Below, piece by piece: positions 8,657 to 16,713 of a DNA stretch of 64,000 bases (the first letter of the stretch is position 1; every line of letters starts with the position of its first letter). The position numbers were made by a program, and so were the translations under genes. The notes under the pieces were generated by a model that was not told the origin of the DNA, made no database searches, and saw only the letters and a list, made by a program, of their open reading frames with translations. The DNA comes from Oscillatoria sp. FACHB-1407 (GTDB taxonomy: Bacteria; Cyanobacteriota; Cyanobacteriia; Elainellales; Elainellaceae): assembly GCF_014697545.1 (NCBI RefSeq), contig NZ_JACJSA010000022.1, forward strand, positions 1 to 64,000, read 5' to 3'.

Positions 8657-9649
8657 ATGCATGTGAGTGAATTGTTAAGGCGATATGCCAGTGGGCAAAT
8701 TGATTTCAACGGCGAAAATTTAGGGGGAGCCAATCTAACTGGAGCCGATCTGATCGGGGTTGATCTAAGTGAAGCAAATCTGAGTAGCACGATTTTCGTG
8801 TTTGCCTATCTCAACCGGGCTAGCCTGAGCCGAGCCAATCTAATGAGTGCCAAACTCAGTGGAGCGAATCTAAGCCAGGCTAATCTGATCGCCTCAAAGT
8901 TGCAGGATGCTGACCTGCATGGAGCAACGTTGCAAGGGGCTGATCTGCGGAGTGCTGACCTGACGCTGGCCAATCTTCTGGATGCAAACTTGATTGATGC
9001 CGATCTGCGAAATGCTAATTTGGGTGGTGCGAACCTGACCGGAGCTTGTTTACGGGGGGCAAACCTGCGGGAAGAAAACCGCAAATACACGGCAAACCTG
9101 CGCGGCGCAAACCTGCACAAGGCTGACCTGCGCGGCGCAAACCTGACTGGGGCTGATCTTGCCAGAGTAGATCTGCGGGGCGCGAATTTGAGTGAGGCAA
9201 CTTTGCGAAATGCTGACTTAAGCGGGGCTGACCTCAGCGGTGCTATTTTGCGAGGGACATTTCTCACGGAGGCAAATCTGCTCGAAGCCAACCTAGAGGG
9301 GGCTGATCTGTGGAATGCTAAGTTGGAGCGAGCAGACCTGACGGAGGCAAATTTAAACGCAGCCGGGCTGCAAGGGGCGATCATGCCCGATGTGCGCCTT
9401 ACCAAGGCTGACTTAAACGGGGCGAACTTGACAACGGCGAAACTGTCGCGGGCTGATTTAAGTCGTGCCAGCTTGCAAGGGGCGATATTGCGTGAGGCAA
9501 ACCTGACAGATGCTTATCTAGCACGGGCTGACTTGATGGATGCTGACTTGCAGGATGCCAGCCTGGTGAGAGCTGAACTCAGTAGTACAAACCTGATGGG
9601 AGCTATCCTCAAAGGGGCTGTTTTGCCCGATGGCAGCGTGCATGATTAG
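8657..9649 (+). CDS. Pentapeptide-repeat protein
   Basis: 330 aa made almost wholly of A(D/N)LXX pentapeptides, beginning near residue 23 (GANLTGADLIGVDLSEANL) and running to the end. This composition forms a right-handed quadrilateral beta-helix. One irregular interruption (EENRKYTANL, about residue 137-145) breaks the coil midway. There is no signal peptide or fused domain. Functions in the family range from DNA mimicry to structural roles; cyanobacteria carry many copies and nothing here fixes the role. Its stop overlaps the convergent DUF2808 gene by four bases. Confidence 0.92.
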   Translation: MHVSELLRRYASGQIDFNGENLGGANLTGADLIGVDLSEANLSSTIFVFAYLNRASLSRANLMSAKLSGANLSQANLIASKLQDADLHGATLQGADLRSADLTLANLLDANLIDADLRNANLGGANLTGACLRGANLREENRKYTANLRGANLHKADLRGANLTGADLARVDLRGANLSEATLRNADLSGADLSGAILRGTFLTEANLLEANLEGADLWNAKLERADLTEANLNAAGLQGAIMPDVRLTKADLNGANLTTAKLSRADLSRASLQGAILREANLTDAYLARADLMDADLQDASLVRAELSSTNLMGAILKGAVLPDGSVHD

Positions 9650-10218
9650 AACGGTACGATGTGATTGGGTTCGTCAAACTGAAACCGTCCGTAACCAAGG
9701 AACTGCCCATAGGGAGTGTCGCCCGCAGGGTAAGCAGTCACTCCAAACAGGTAAGTGCCACCTGCATTAGGATTGCGATCTGGACGCAGTCCAATCGTGA
9801 CCGTGGTGCCCGGAGGAACGGGTGGGTCAAAGGTAACCGTAACGGTTTGGGTATCGCGATCAAACGTCGTGTCTGCCAGCGTTAGAGCTTCACCACGATC
9901 GCCACGAGTACCTGTAAAGGCGCGGGTTTCATCGAGTTCATACCGCACTAATCGAGAACTGGTTGAACCATTTTCTTGGGCGATCGCCACTCGTTGTAGA
10001 GGTTCTCCGGCATTATCGGGAACCGTCAACGTGAAGTAATAGGTGGCTCCTGGGGCACTGGTCAGATTGCGGGTCGTGGCACTGTAGGTCAGTCGGGGAG
10101 GCTGTACAAAATAAACTCTGCCATCGGAGAGCCTTACTGCCTCGACGGGTAAGCTAATCCAGGCGACAGTGCCAACGACCGCCGCCAGGGTTGTTGCGAG
10201 CCAGGTTGAGGTACGCAT
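9646..10218 (-). CDS. Exported DUF2808 protein
   Basis: 190 aa from ATG 10218, with GAGAG about nine bases upstream; a TTG five codons earlier is less likely. The N-terminus is a signal peptide (TSTWLATTLAAVVGTVAWI, cleavage near PVEA). The mature part matches the DUF2808 beta-rich family: VYFVQPPRL, YYFTLTVPDNAGEPLQRVAI, VTVTFDPPVPPGTTVTIGL and GTYLFGVTAYPAGDTPYGQFLGYGRFQF. The family is common in cyanobacteria and of unknown function, likely periplasmic. It may be co-transcribed with the SIMPL gene upstream, 162 bases away. Confidence 0.85.
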   Translation of the reverse strand: MRTSTWLATTLAAVVGTVAWISLPVEAVRLSDGRVYFVQPPRLTYSATTRNLTSAPGATYYFTLTVPDNAGEPLQRVAIAQENGSTSSRLVRYELDETRAFTGTRGDRGEALTLADTTFDRDTQTVTVTFDPPVPPGTTVTIGLRPDRNPNAGGTYLFGVTAYPAGDTPYGQFLGYGRFQFDEPNHIVPF

Positions 10219-10272
10219 CACTAAATCTCTCAAAGCGAACTGCTGCCTCTACTCTAGCGAATTCGTTGAGGA

Positions 10273-10380
10273 GTGAGGGGGGCAGCAAGTGGGGGAGTTA
10301 TGGGGTGGGGAGAAACCATCTATGAATTGCCTCATCCACTCATCTGCCCCACTCCCTACGCCCTATTCCCCACTCCCTCC
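10273..10380. repeat. CCCCACTCCCTA-type short repeats
   Basis: Between the DUF2808 and SIMPL genes the sequence is rich in CCCCACTCCC and GGGGAG heptamers (for example CCCACTCCCTACGCCC near 10348). These match the short tandemly repeated repetitive sequences known in cyanobacteria. It is non-coding. Confidence 0.6.
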
Positions 10381-11112
10381 CTAATAGCTGATCTCCAATG
10401 TGACGTTAGCCTGCACCTGTTGCTCACCACCGATGACGGGGGTTGCATTAGCCGATCGCTCAGCAGCAGCGTAGGGAAGGGGAGGCGAGAAGACAGGACC
10501 ACCACCAATTTGGATACTGACGACATCTCCTCGGTTCAACCCTAATGCGTCTAACACAGCATCCGCTTGTTGTTGTGCGTCTTCGGTGGCTTCGCGCAAT
10601 GCCACTTGACGAGCAGTGGCGATCGCTTCATCGGAGGCGATAAAACTAACGCTATCAATACGGCTGGCTCCGGCTCTGACAGCATCATCCAGCAGGGTTC
10701 CGACTTGCGACGTTTCTAACTGAAAACTGACGACATTGGCGGCAGCATATCCTGTAACCCGTTGCTGGTTGTCAGTGTAGGTGTAAACGGGATTCAGGTT
10801 AATGCCTGTGGTTTGCAAGCGGTTGACATTGCGCGATCGCAACAGTTCCACCACAGCTGCCGATCGCCGCGCAACTTCCTGCTGAACTTCCTGAGCGGTT
10901 CTACCTTGTGCTTCAACTCCTAATTGCACTTGCGTCAGCGTAGTGCCAATCACCTCAACGCCCTGTCCAGTGACTGTAATCGTTCTGGCACGGCGTTCCT
11001 CGGCAAAGGCAGCTGACATGGGGGTTAAGCCAAACACACCCAGGGTCAACGGGACGATGCAACAGGCTTTGATGAGATTGGATAGATGACGGGATGACAG
11101 CATAGATTTCAT
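10381..11112 (-). CDS. SIMPL (DUF541) periplasmic protein
   Basis: 243 aa from ATG 11112, preceded by GAGGAG at five bases; a GTG 11 codons upstream is ignored. The N-terminus has a signal peptide (hydrophobic CCIVPLTLGVFGL, cleavage near AFAEE). The mature part shows the SIMPL hallmarks: TITVTGQGVEVI, the QEVARRSAAVVELLRSRNV helix, TTGINLNPVYTY and the repeat half ASRIDSVSFIASDEA with a C-terminal NVTLEISY. The fold is shared with BP26/OMP28-type envelope proteins, which form ring or channel-like oligomers. The specific role here is unknown. Confidence 0.88.
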   Translation of the reverse strand: MKSMLSSRHLSNLIKACCIVPLTLGVFGLTPMSAAFAEERRARTITVTGQGVEVIGTTLTQVQLGVEAQGRTAQEVQQEVARRSAAVVELLRSRNVNRLQTTGINLNPVYTYTDNQQRVTGYAAANVVSFQLETSQVGTLLDDAVRAGASRIDSVSFIASDEAIATARQVALREATEDAQQQADAVLDALGLNRGDVVSIQIGGGPVFSPPLPYAAAERSANATPVIGGEQQVQANVTLEISY

Positions 11113-11377
11113 GGTTCTCCTCACTGAGAAAAGCGTCTGGATCACGCGACGCTATAGATTGATGTTTCTAATCTGCCATCTCTGATCCAGGTTCGTGTGT
11201 TTGGTTACAGTTTTAGCAACTACGAACTAAGCCGATATGAACCGTTTGAAGGGGGCGATCGCCTGATACCGCCAGATTTTGCATGGGGTAGGTGTTTCAG
11301 TAGTATCCTGAGTCATTTTCGTTCTCGTCCCTACCAAATCTCAAACTTATTTATAGCAGTACTCACTAAGGTTAGAA

Positions 11378-11428
11378 CGGGGTGCAGGGGTGGAACCCCT
11401 GGCTGGGGCGCAGCCCCCACAACCCCTT
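11378..11428 (+). repeat. GC-rich dispersed hairpin repeat, copy 1
   Basis: GGGGTGCAGGGGTGGAACCC is followed by CTGGCTGGGGCGCAGCCCCC; the two internal inverted pairs (AGGGGTGGAACCCCT and GGGGCGCAGCCCC) make two hairpins. The same module occurs at 12638, 21478, 23545, 37635 and 37781. Confidence 0.8.
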
Positions 11429-11479
11429 ATGTCCTAATGCCTATGCGTAGGGCTATAACGTCAGTTCGGTTTAAGAGCC

Positions 11480-11610
11480 CGGCAAATGAATTCGCGGCTA
11501 CTAGAGCAAAGTCCGCCGACACGGACTCCGGAAAATGCGGAATTTGACGAACCAACGCAGGTTGGTTTTGCTCTGATAGCAGCGGGTTTAACCGCCGAAA
11601 TCCTGATCCC
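11480..11610 (+). repeat. Dispersed cloverleaf-like repeat, full copy
   Basis: The outer arms GCTACTAGAGCAAA (about 11498) and TTTGCTCTGATAGC (about 11567) are inverted repeats. Inside are two hairpins: GTCCGCCGACACGGAC and CCAACGCAGGTTGG. GGC at the left and GCC at the right extend the outer stem. A degenerate copy lies at 3735. Repeats of this text are widespread in cyanobacterial intergenic regions. Confidence 0.75.
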
Positions 11611-11672
11611 GAATTGACGTTATTTACTTCCCATTCCTAAGCTTTCTGGCTAAAGCTAATACTCCTCTACTC

Positions 11673-11702
11673 TTGACAGTTAAGCGAAAGCTTATCTATA
11701 CT
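11673..11702 (+). promoter_or_regulatory. Sigma-70-type promoter of the arsR-SRPBCC operon
   Basis: TTGACA at 11673-11678 and TATACT at 11697-11702 with an 18-base spacer form a near-consensus promoter 34 bases upstream of the ArsR-family ATG. Confidence 0.8.
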
Positions 11703-11726
11703 GCCAATAGTTAAGTATTTGCTTAA
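11681..11726 (+). promoter_or_regulatory. Two inverted repeats, candidate ArsR operators
   Basis: TAAGCGAAAGCTTA (11681-11694) lies in the promoter spacer, and TTAAGTATTTGCTTAA (11711-11726) lies just after the -10 box. Both have TAAG/CTTA arms. Their position would block RNA polymerase, as expected for autorepression by the ArsR-family product; the link is inferred. Confidence 0.6.
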
Positions 11727-11736
11727 ATTTTGTCTG

Positions 11737-12060
11737 ATGAGTAGACCCATTGCCAGTGCTGATGTGTTTCAGGCGATCGCTGACCCCACTCGCCGTGCCA
11801 TTCTCGATCGGTTGCGATCCGGAGAACAGCCCGTCAAACAGCTTGCCGAACCCTTTGAGATGTCATTACCTGCCATCTCTCAACATCTGCAAATTCTGTG
11901 TAACGCGGGGTTAGTCAGTCAACAAAAATCAGGACGACAACGGCTCTATCGACTCAACCCAGTCCCCTTACAGGAGGTGTCTGAGTGGATTGCCCATTAT
12001 GAGTCGTTTTGGCAGCAAAAACTGGATGCCCTTGGTGCCTATTTGGAGGAAAACCCATGA
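11737..12060 (+). CDS. ArsR-family transcriptional regulator
   Basis: 107 aa winged-helix repressor from ATG 11737 (a TTG six codons upstream is inside the operator). The core ADVFQAIADPTRRAILDRLRSGEQPVKQLAEPFEMSLPAISQHLQIL...GLVSQQKSGRQRLYRL is the ArsR HTH with wing. It lacks the metal-binding CxC of the arsenic/cadmium sensors and belongs to the metal-independent group usually paired with an SRPBCC (AHSA1) protein. That partner follows with an ATGA overlap, so the two are translationally coupled. The promoter region carries two inverted repeats that it may bind. Confidence 0.9.
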   Translation: MSRPIASADVFQAIADPTRRAILDRLRSGEQPVKQLAEPFEMSLPAISQHLQILCNAGLVSQQKSGRQRLYRLNPVPLQEVSEWIAHYESFWQQKLDALGAYLEENP

Positions 12061-12641
12061 GTCAGGCAGTTCATCTGGAGGTGTTTTATCCGCATCCACC
12101 GGAGCGGGTATGGCAAGTGTTGACCGATCGCCGTGTCCTCGCTGACTGGATGATGGAGAACAACTTTGAACCCAAGTTGGGACATCGGTTTCAGTTTTAC
12201 GCTCAACCCTTACCGGGGCTGACATCCATTATTGAATGCGAAGTAGTGGAATTGGAGGAGCCTACTCGTCTGGTTTACACCTGGCGCGAATCTCCCACAG
12301 CTGAACCCTCTCTGGTGATCTGGACACTGACCACAGTTGCGGGTGGCACTCAAGTTCGCTTGAAACACCACCAGCACAGCTATGCGTATGCTGTAGCGAC
12401 TCTAAATCGCTCTGGCACGCCCAATACGCATCGTGCCAATCATACTGCTGAGAAAACCGCTCACTTCTACGGTGATCACCTTTCCACAACCTCAGTGCTG
12501 GAGGCTCCATCCCGTTATTCAACCTCACGGAATATAACGCAGTCTCTTCCTTCAGGGATCGCTACTGCTCTGGAGCTGTTTGAGTTTCAACCATTCAACT
12601 GGGACTACTATCTCAATCACCAACTGCCAAAAACGTTATAG
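12057..12641 (+). CDS. SRPBCC (AHSA1-like) domain protein
   Basis: 194 aa beginning at ATG 12057, which overlaps the ArsR stop (ATGA). Residues 1-105 show the SRPBCC ligand-binding fold: VHLEVFYPHPPERVWQVLTDRRVLADWMMENNFEPKLGHRFQF, VVELEEPTRLVYTWRE and VIWTLTTVAGGTQVRLKH. The end, FNWDYYLNHQLPKTL, is also typical. Between them (about 110-170) lies a Ser/Thr/His-rich stretch without resemblance to the family, where a short helix-rich segment is normally found; this may be an insertion or a pair of compensating frameshifts. Such proteins bind small hydrophobic ligands; the ligand is unknown. Confidence 0.8.
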   Translation: MSQAVHLEVFYPHPPERVWQVLTDRRVLADWMMENNFEPKLGHRFQFYAQPLPGLTSIIECEVVELEEPTRLVYTWRESPTAEPSLVIWTLTTVAGGTQVRLKHHQHSYAYAVATLNRSGTPNTHRANHTAEKTAHFYGDHLSTTSVLEAPSRYSTSRNITQSLPSGIATALELFEFQPFNWDYYLNHQLPKTL

Positions 12642-12681
12642 CAACCGAGGGGTTGGTTGGGACGGGGTGCAGGGGTGGAAC
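12638..12681 (+). repeat. GC-rich dispersed repeat, copy 2 (partial)
   Basis: TATAGCAACCGAGGGGTTGG and GGGGTGCAGGGGTGGAAC repeat text from copies 1 and 5. It is truncated on the right and overlaps the last codons of the SRPBCC gene. Confidence 0.7.
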
Positions 12682-12738
12682 ATTGCCTTTGCCTTAAGCT
12701 TTGTGACCAAAGCTGTAATTCATGAGGAGAAACCTCTG

Positions 12739-13113
12739 ATGATCCATACACCGATCGCCCAATTAGAAGAAAAACTAGAGCACGCGATGCTCACTAGCGA
12801 TGTTGCTGTCTTGGATGAACTCATTGCTGATGATCTGATCTGGACAATGCACACTGGGTTTGTCAGCAACAAACAACAGGATTTGGAGGCGCACCAGACA
12901 GGTGCGATCCGCTTTACAAAAGTGGAGATTAGCGATCGCCAAATACATTCCTACAGCAACGATTGCGTGGTCGTTACGCTCAAAGCAGACCTCGCTGGAA
13001 CCCTCTACGGTCAAGCCTTTTCAGAACCCTATCGCTTTACTCGAATTTGGTTGCACCGTGACAATCGCTGGCAAATTGCCGCTGGTCATGTGAGCCAAAT
13101 TATCTCCCTTTAA
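12739..13113 (+). CDS. NTF2-like (DUF4440/SnoaL-type) protein
   Basis: 124 aa from ATG 12739, with GAGGAG nine bases upstream; upstream in-frame sequence is repeat-derived. The sequence IAQLEEKLEHAMLTSDVAVLDELIADDLIWTMHTG...ALKADLAG...YRFTRIWLHRDNRWQIAAGHVS follows the NTF2-like/DUF4440 pattern of one long helix and a curved sheet forming a small pocket. It is cytosolic. It follows the ArsR/SRPBCC pair but is separated by a repeat, so co-regulation is uncertain. The function is not specified by the fold. Confidence 0.82.
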   Translation: MIHTPIAQLEEKLEHAMLTSDVAVLDELIADDLIWTMHTGFVSNKQQDLEAHQTGAIRFTKVEISDRQIHSYSNDCVVVTLKADLAGTLYGQAFSEPYRFTRIWLHRDNRWQIAAGHVSQIISL

Positions 13114-13143
13114 TCGTTTACTCTCGCTTACTGCTACTCTCGA

Positions 13144-14325
13144 TTACTGGGCGATCGCAATCTCTTGAGTCGCTGCCCATTGGGTCAGGTCTTGTCGATT
13201 AATCGCAGCTGCCATCAAATCAGGGAACAGGTCTGGTGTACAGGCAAAAGCGGGAATTCCGAGTTTTGCTAATGCGTGAGCATTGTCGTGATCATAGGCG
13301 GGTGAACCATCGTCGTTCAGAGCAAATAGGGTAATGACTTGTACCCCACTGGACACCAGCGTCCCCAATCGTTTGATCATTTCTTCACTGCCCGGACCTT
13401 CATACAAATCCGAGATCAACACAAAAATGGTTTCCTGAGGACGTTGAATCAGCTTTTGACAATAAGCCAGTGCTTTGGGTGTGTCATTGCCACCCCCCAG
13501 TTGAGTTCCAAATAAGACCTCTATCGGATCTTGCAATAAATCTGACAGGTCAACGACCTCTGTGTCGTATGCGACCAGGCGCGTGCGGACAGCCGGAAGT
13601 GACGCTAAGACACAACTGAAAACGCCTGCATACACCATGGAAGACAGCATAGAACCGCTCTGATCCACACACAGGATAATGTCCTGGAGCGACGATCGCT
13701 TCCGTCCATAGCCAATGCGACGCTCCGGAATGATGGTGCGATAGTCTGGCTGATAGTGCTTCAGGTTCGCTCGAATGGTGCGTTGCCAATCAATCTCATG
13801 GTGTCGGGGACGACGATTCCGAACGGCGCGGTTGAGGCTCCCCATGATCGCCTGCCGAGTCGGATTCGCGAGTTTCTGCAACAGGTCATCCACGACTCGT
13901 CGCACCACAATTCGGGCTGTTTCTTTGACCTTGGCGGGCATAACCGCATTCAGCGACAACAGATTTGACAATAGATGCACGTCCGGTTCCACCGCTTCCA
14001 GCATTTCTGGTTCCAGCAATAGTCGTTGTAGATTGAGACGTTCCAGAGCGTCTTGCTGCATTACTCGCACAACCGACGTTGGAAAATAGGTGCGAATGTC
14101 GCCTAACCAACGAGCCACCTGTGGCGACGCAAATCCGGCTCCACTTCCTCGTTGCGACTCATACAAAGCAGCTAACGCCTTATCCATGGCGCGATCGCTA
14201 TCACTTAGAGTTAACGACCCACCCCGCTCATCCCCATCGGCTCCTGCACAAATACCATCGGCGGCACCTCCACCCAGAATGAGCCGCCAACGTCGCAGCC
14301 GCTTTTGTGACGAGAAGTCAGTCAT
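13144..14325 (-). CDS. VWA domain protein of a MoxR-associated operon (YehP-like)
   Basis: 393 aa, last gene of the SWIM-DUF5691-MoxR-DUF5682-VWA operon. The VWA domain (about 210-390) has a complete MIDAS: Asp221-x-Ser223-x-Ser225 in CVDQSGSM, Thr in GGGNDTPKAL and Asp in LISDLYEG, so metal-dependent ligand binding is likely. The N-terminal about 200 residues are helical with a Gly/Asp-rich start. Members are the presumed adaptor/target of the MoxR ATPase. The start ATG 14325 has GAGG seven bases upstream, in the flank of a 13-bp triple repeat. Confidence 0.85.
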   Translation of the reverse strand: MTDFSSQKRLRRWRLILGGGAADGICAGADGDERGGSLTLSDSDRAMDKALAALYESQRGSGAGFASPQVARWLGDIRTYFPTSVVRVMQQDALERLNLQRLLLEPEMLEAVEPDVHLLSNLLSLNAVMPAKVKETARIVVRRVVDDLLQKLANPTRQAIMGSLNRAVRNRRPRHHEIDWQRTIRANLKHYQPDYRTIIPERRIGYGRKRSSLQDIILCVDQSGSMLSSMVYAGVFSCVLASLPAVRTRLVAYDTEVVDLSDLLQDPIEVLFGTQLGGGNDTPKALAYCQKLIQRPQETIFVLISDLYEGPGSEEMIKRLGTLVSSGVQVITLFALNDDGSPAYDHDNAHALAKLGIPAFACTPDLFPDLMAAAINRQDLTQWAATQEIAIAQ

Positions 14326-14330
14326 GATGA

Positions 14331-14369
14331 AACCTCACAGTGCAACCTCACAGTGCAACCTCACAGTGC
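14331..14369. repeat. Three perfect 13-bp tandem repeats carrying Shine-Dalgarno cores
   Basis: AACCTCACAGTGC occurs at 14331-14343, 14344-14356 and 14357-14369. On the coding (minus) strand each unit contains TGAGGTT. The third copy includes the DUF5682 stop codon, and the first supplies the GAGG used by the VWA gene. Confidence 0.9.
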
Positions 14370-16712
14370 AACACCTAGTAACTGAGCAATCAGAGGAAGA
14401 ACCGCCTCTGCGCGATGACTATCCCACTCGCCAGGGCTGCTCCATGCTCTATTTGCCATACCCCGTTCCCCGTCCTGACGGACACGCTCTCCCATCTGAC
14501 GACGCTCTGAGGCAGAAAAGGTGGAAAAGGTGCGACGCAACAGGGGCAGAACTGCCGTAAAGGTATCCCCTGAGAGTTGCATCACCCAGTCATCCAAAAC
14601 CTGCCAGAGAGTTGGGTTGTGCAGTAACAACAGCCCACTCCCTGCAAGGAAGCCTTCAATCCAGTGGGCAGCATGGGCAGGCTCAGTAGCGGTAGAGAGT
14701 GCCAATCCCAGACGACGGGCAGTGTCTTCTGCCTGAAATACACCCGCCTCAAACAACAATCGGCAACACCGACCCGCCAACAGCCCATGCAATCCCTGCT
14801 GGTCTGCCAGTTTTGCCAGCACCTGTTGCCACCGCTCCAATGCATTCGGTTGCTGGAGTAACCCGATCGCCCCCTGCACTGCAATGATCAACCGATACAA
14901 ATTAGCCGCCGCCTCATCATCCAGCGAAGCTGACGCCACCGGAAGACCAACGCAAATCCGGGTAATGAGCCCATCCACCACATGCCCCACCACCTCTGTC
15001 TCAAACTGGCGCACTGTGCCATAGCGCATGACGTTTACCAAAGGCGGCAACGCTGCCATCAGATGGGTAATGTCGCTCGCGATCGCCGCTTCAGCTTGCA
15101 GACGAGCCATCAGATGAGCGATTACCGATGGCAGATTTGCCACCAAAGTTTGATCAATCAACTCCGTCAACTCTGGCAAATTCGCTCGATTCGAGCGATC
15201 GCACGTCCAGGCGGTGGCTGCACTCTCAACCGTGTTTCCCCAAACGCCCGCCTCAATCAACCGAATCGCAAATTCGGGTTTCCACTGCAACTGCCACGAC
15301 TCCCGAAACGTCCCTTTTGTGTTGCCCAGCAACTGGGGTTTGCCCCACGGGAGGTGGATCAGTCTCAGCCGATGCAACAGTTGCGATCGCTCCAGGTCAA
15401 GGGGTTTTCGTAAATCGAGGTCTAAGCTGGTTTCCGCTGCATCGGGTTTCATCCGCAATCGCTTTTGCTGTCGCTGGAGATCCTGCTGGAGCGGCACCAT
15501 CGGCGTCTCGTCAGGAACCTTGCCCAACCGTTCACCGACAATCAACTGATTGTGAATCAATTGCATCGGGAGCGGATCCCCAAAGCACAGCACAGTTTGT
15601 GTGGCTTCGTTTAACTCCGGCAACCCAGGAAGGGGGCGATCGCGCAAAGCAGCCAGGGTTTCGGCTAAACGCACCGCTTCGATGACGTTTGCAGAAGAGG
15701 CATCCAGGTCTTGTTTGCGTAGCAATCGCGCCACTTGAGTCATCCAGCAAATTGAGCTATCCATTGTTTTGCTGGCACTCTGCGTTTGACCCCATTGTGG
15801 CGATCGCTGTTGGCTCCGTTCTCCCTGATCCCAGAGATGCTGATACCAGCCTGGTGACTCGATTCCAGCCCCATAGCCACTACTCATAGACAAGCGTCCA
15901 TGTGTCCAGGGAACCCAGGTTGTCTCCACCTTACACTTGGGCAAGCCTTTCAAGAGCGCGTTATCGTCTTTAGCGGGAGGCATGTTAACCAGTGCAGGCG
16001 CGTGCCATGCTCCGCAAACCACAGCAATTTTTTGAAAGCCCTGCTTTTCCGCCTCGCGAATCGTTTTTCGCATGTAGGCTTCGCGGAGTGGTTCCAATGG
16101 AGATAACCAGGCGGTCGTCTGCTCCACCTCAGCCCGCAAAACAACCATTGCTTCGAGAATCGCCGCGAATAATTCCGTGCTGTCCTGCCGCTGTTCTACC
16201 AGGTGCTCCCACCAGCGTTCTCCATCGCTGTAGCCTGCGGCTTGTGCCAGGAGACTGAGGGGATCAGTCTGGCAGGTAGCCTGGGGCAGGGGGGAATGGG
16301 GAGTCGGGGCGATCGCCTCTGTGGCTTGACCCTCCTCCGCTACTTCATTGTCTTTCACATCTTCACCTGCCTCTCCTCCCATCGCCAATCGATGCGCTTG
16401 AGGCAAATCCATAAACCGCACGGGGACTTGCTGCTCCAGGGCATAGCGAAGGGCTTGCCACTCCGGTGAGAAGACAGCAAAGGGATAGTAGACCGCCCGC
16501 TGAGGATTGTCTGGGACGTAAACCAGTAAGGCGACCGGGGGACGCATCTGAGGATGGATCAGCAACGGCAGAGCAGCTTCAGCATCCGGTGGTCCTTCAA
16601 CCAGCACCATGTCAGGTCGCAGTGCCTCTAACGACTGGCATAAGCTGCGAGCAGAACCGGGGCCATGATGACGAATACCAAAAATGTGAACACGAGAATG
16701 AGCAGTTGGCAT
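14361..16712 (-). CDS. DUF5682 family protein (YehM-like)
   Basis: 783 aa. The N-terminal domain shows three spaced motifs: HIFGIRHHGPGSARSL (about 9-24), VLVEGPPDAEA (about 36-46) and VVCGAWHAPALV (about 233-244). The remaining about 500 residues are helical. The family (DUF5682) always accompanies a MoxR ATPase and VWA protein; E. coli YehM is the comparable member. The His...Glu...His motifs recall the EreA/ChaN/TraB hydrolase superfamily, which I infer only from pattern. An acidic linker (about 110-150) is low complexity. The start lies one base after the MoxR stop, implying tight coupling. Confidence 0.82.
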   Translation of the reverse strand: MPTAHSRVHIFGIRHHGPGSARSLCQSLEALRPDMVLVEGPPDAEAALPLLIHPQMRPPVALLVYVPDNPQRAVYYPFAVFSPEWQALRYALEQQVPVRFMDLPQAHRLAMGGEAGEDVKDNEVAEEGQATEAIAPTPHSPLPQATCQTDPLSLLAQAAGYSDGERWWEHLVEQRQDSTELFAAILEAMVVLRAEVEQTTAWLSPLEPLREAYMRKTIREAEKQGFQKIAVVCGAWHAPALVNMPPAKDDNALLKGLPKCKVETTWVPWTHGRLSMSSGYGAGIESPGWYQHLWDQGERSQQRSPQWGQTQSASKTMDSSICWMTQVARLLRKQDLDASSANVIEAVRLAETLAALRDRPLPGLPELNEATQTVLCFGDPLPMQLIHNQLIVGERLGKVPDETPMVPLQQDLQRQQKRLRMKPDAAETSLDLDLRKPLDLERSQLLHRLRLIHLPWGKPQLLGNTKGTFRESWQLQWKPEFAIRLIEAGVWGNTVESAATAWTCDRSNRANLPELTELIDQTLVANLPSVIAHLMARLQAEAAIASDITHLMAALPPLVNVMRYGTVRQFETEVVGHVVDGLITRICVGLPVASASLDDEAAANLYRLIIAVQGAIGLLQQPNALERWQQVLAKLADQQGLHGLLAGRCCRLLFEAGVFQAEDTARRLGLALSTATEPAHAAHWIEGFLAGSGLLLLHNPTLWQVLDDWVMQLSGDTFTAVLPLLRRTFSTFSASERRQMGERVRQDGERGMANRAWSSPGEWDSHRAEAVLPLIAQLLGVAL

Positions 16713-16713
16713 A

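Noticed and set aside
8806-9405. 199-codon antisense frame opposite the pentapeptide gene
   Set aside because: It is the mirror of A(D/N)LXX codons (Arg/Ser/Ala-rich repeats); the sense gene is unmistakable.
11197-11547. 116-codon plus-strand frame upstream of arsR
   Set aside because: It runs through two dispersed repeats and has no recognisable protein text.
14090-15685. Plus-strand frames of 156 and 185 codons inside the MoxR-operon genes
   Set aside because: They overlap the coding strand of VWA and DUF5682 and have no Shine-Dalgarno or homology.
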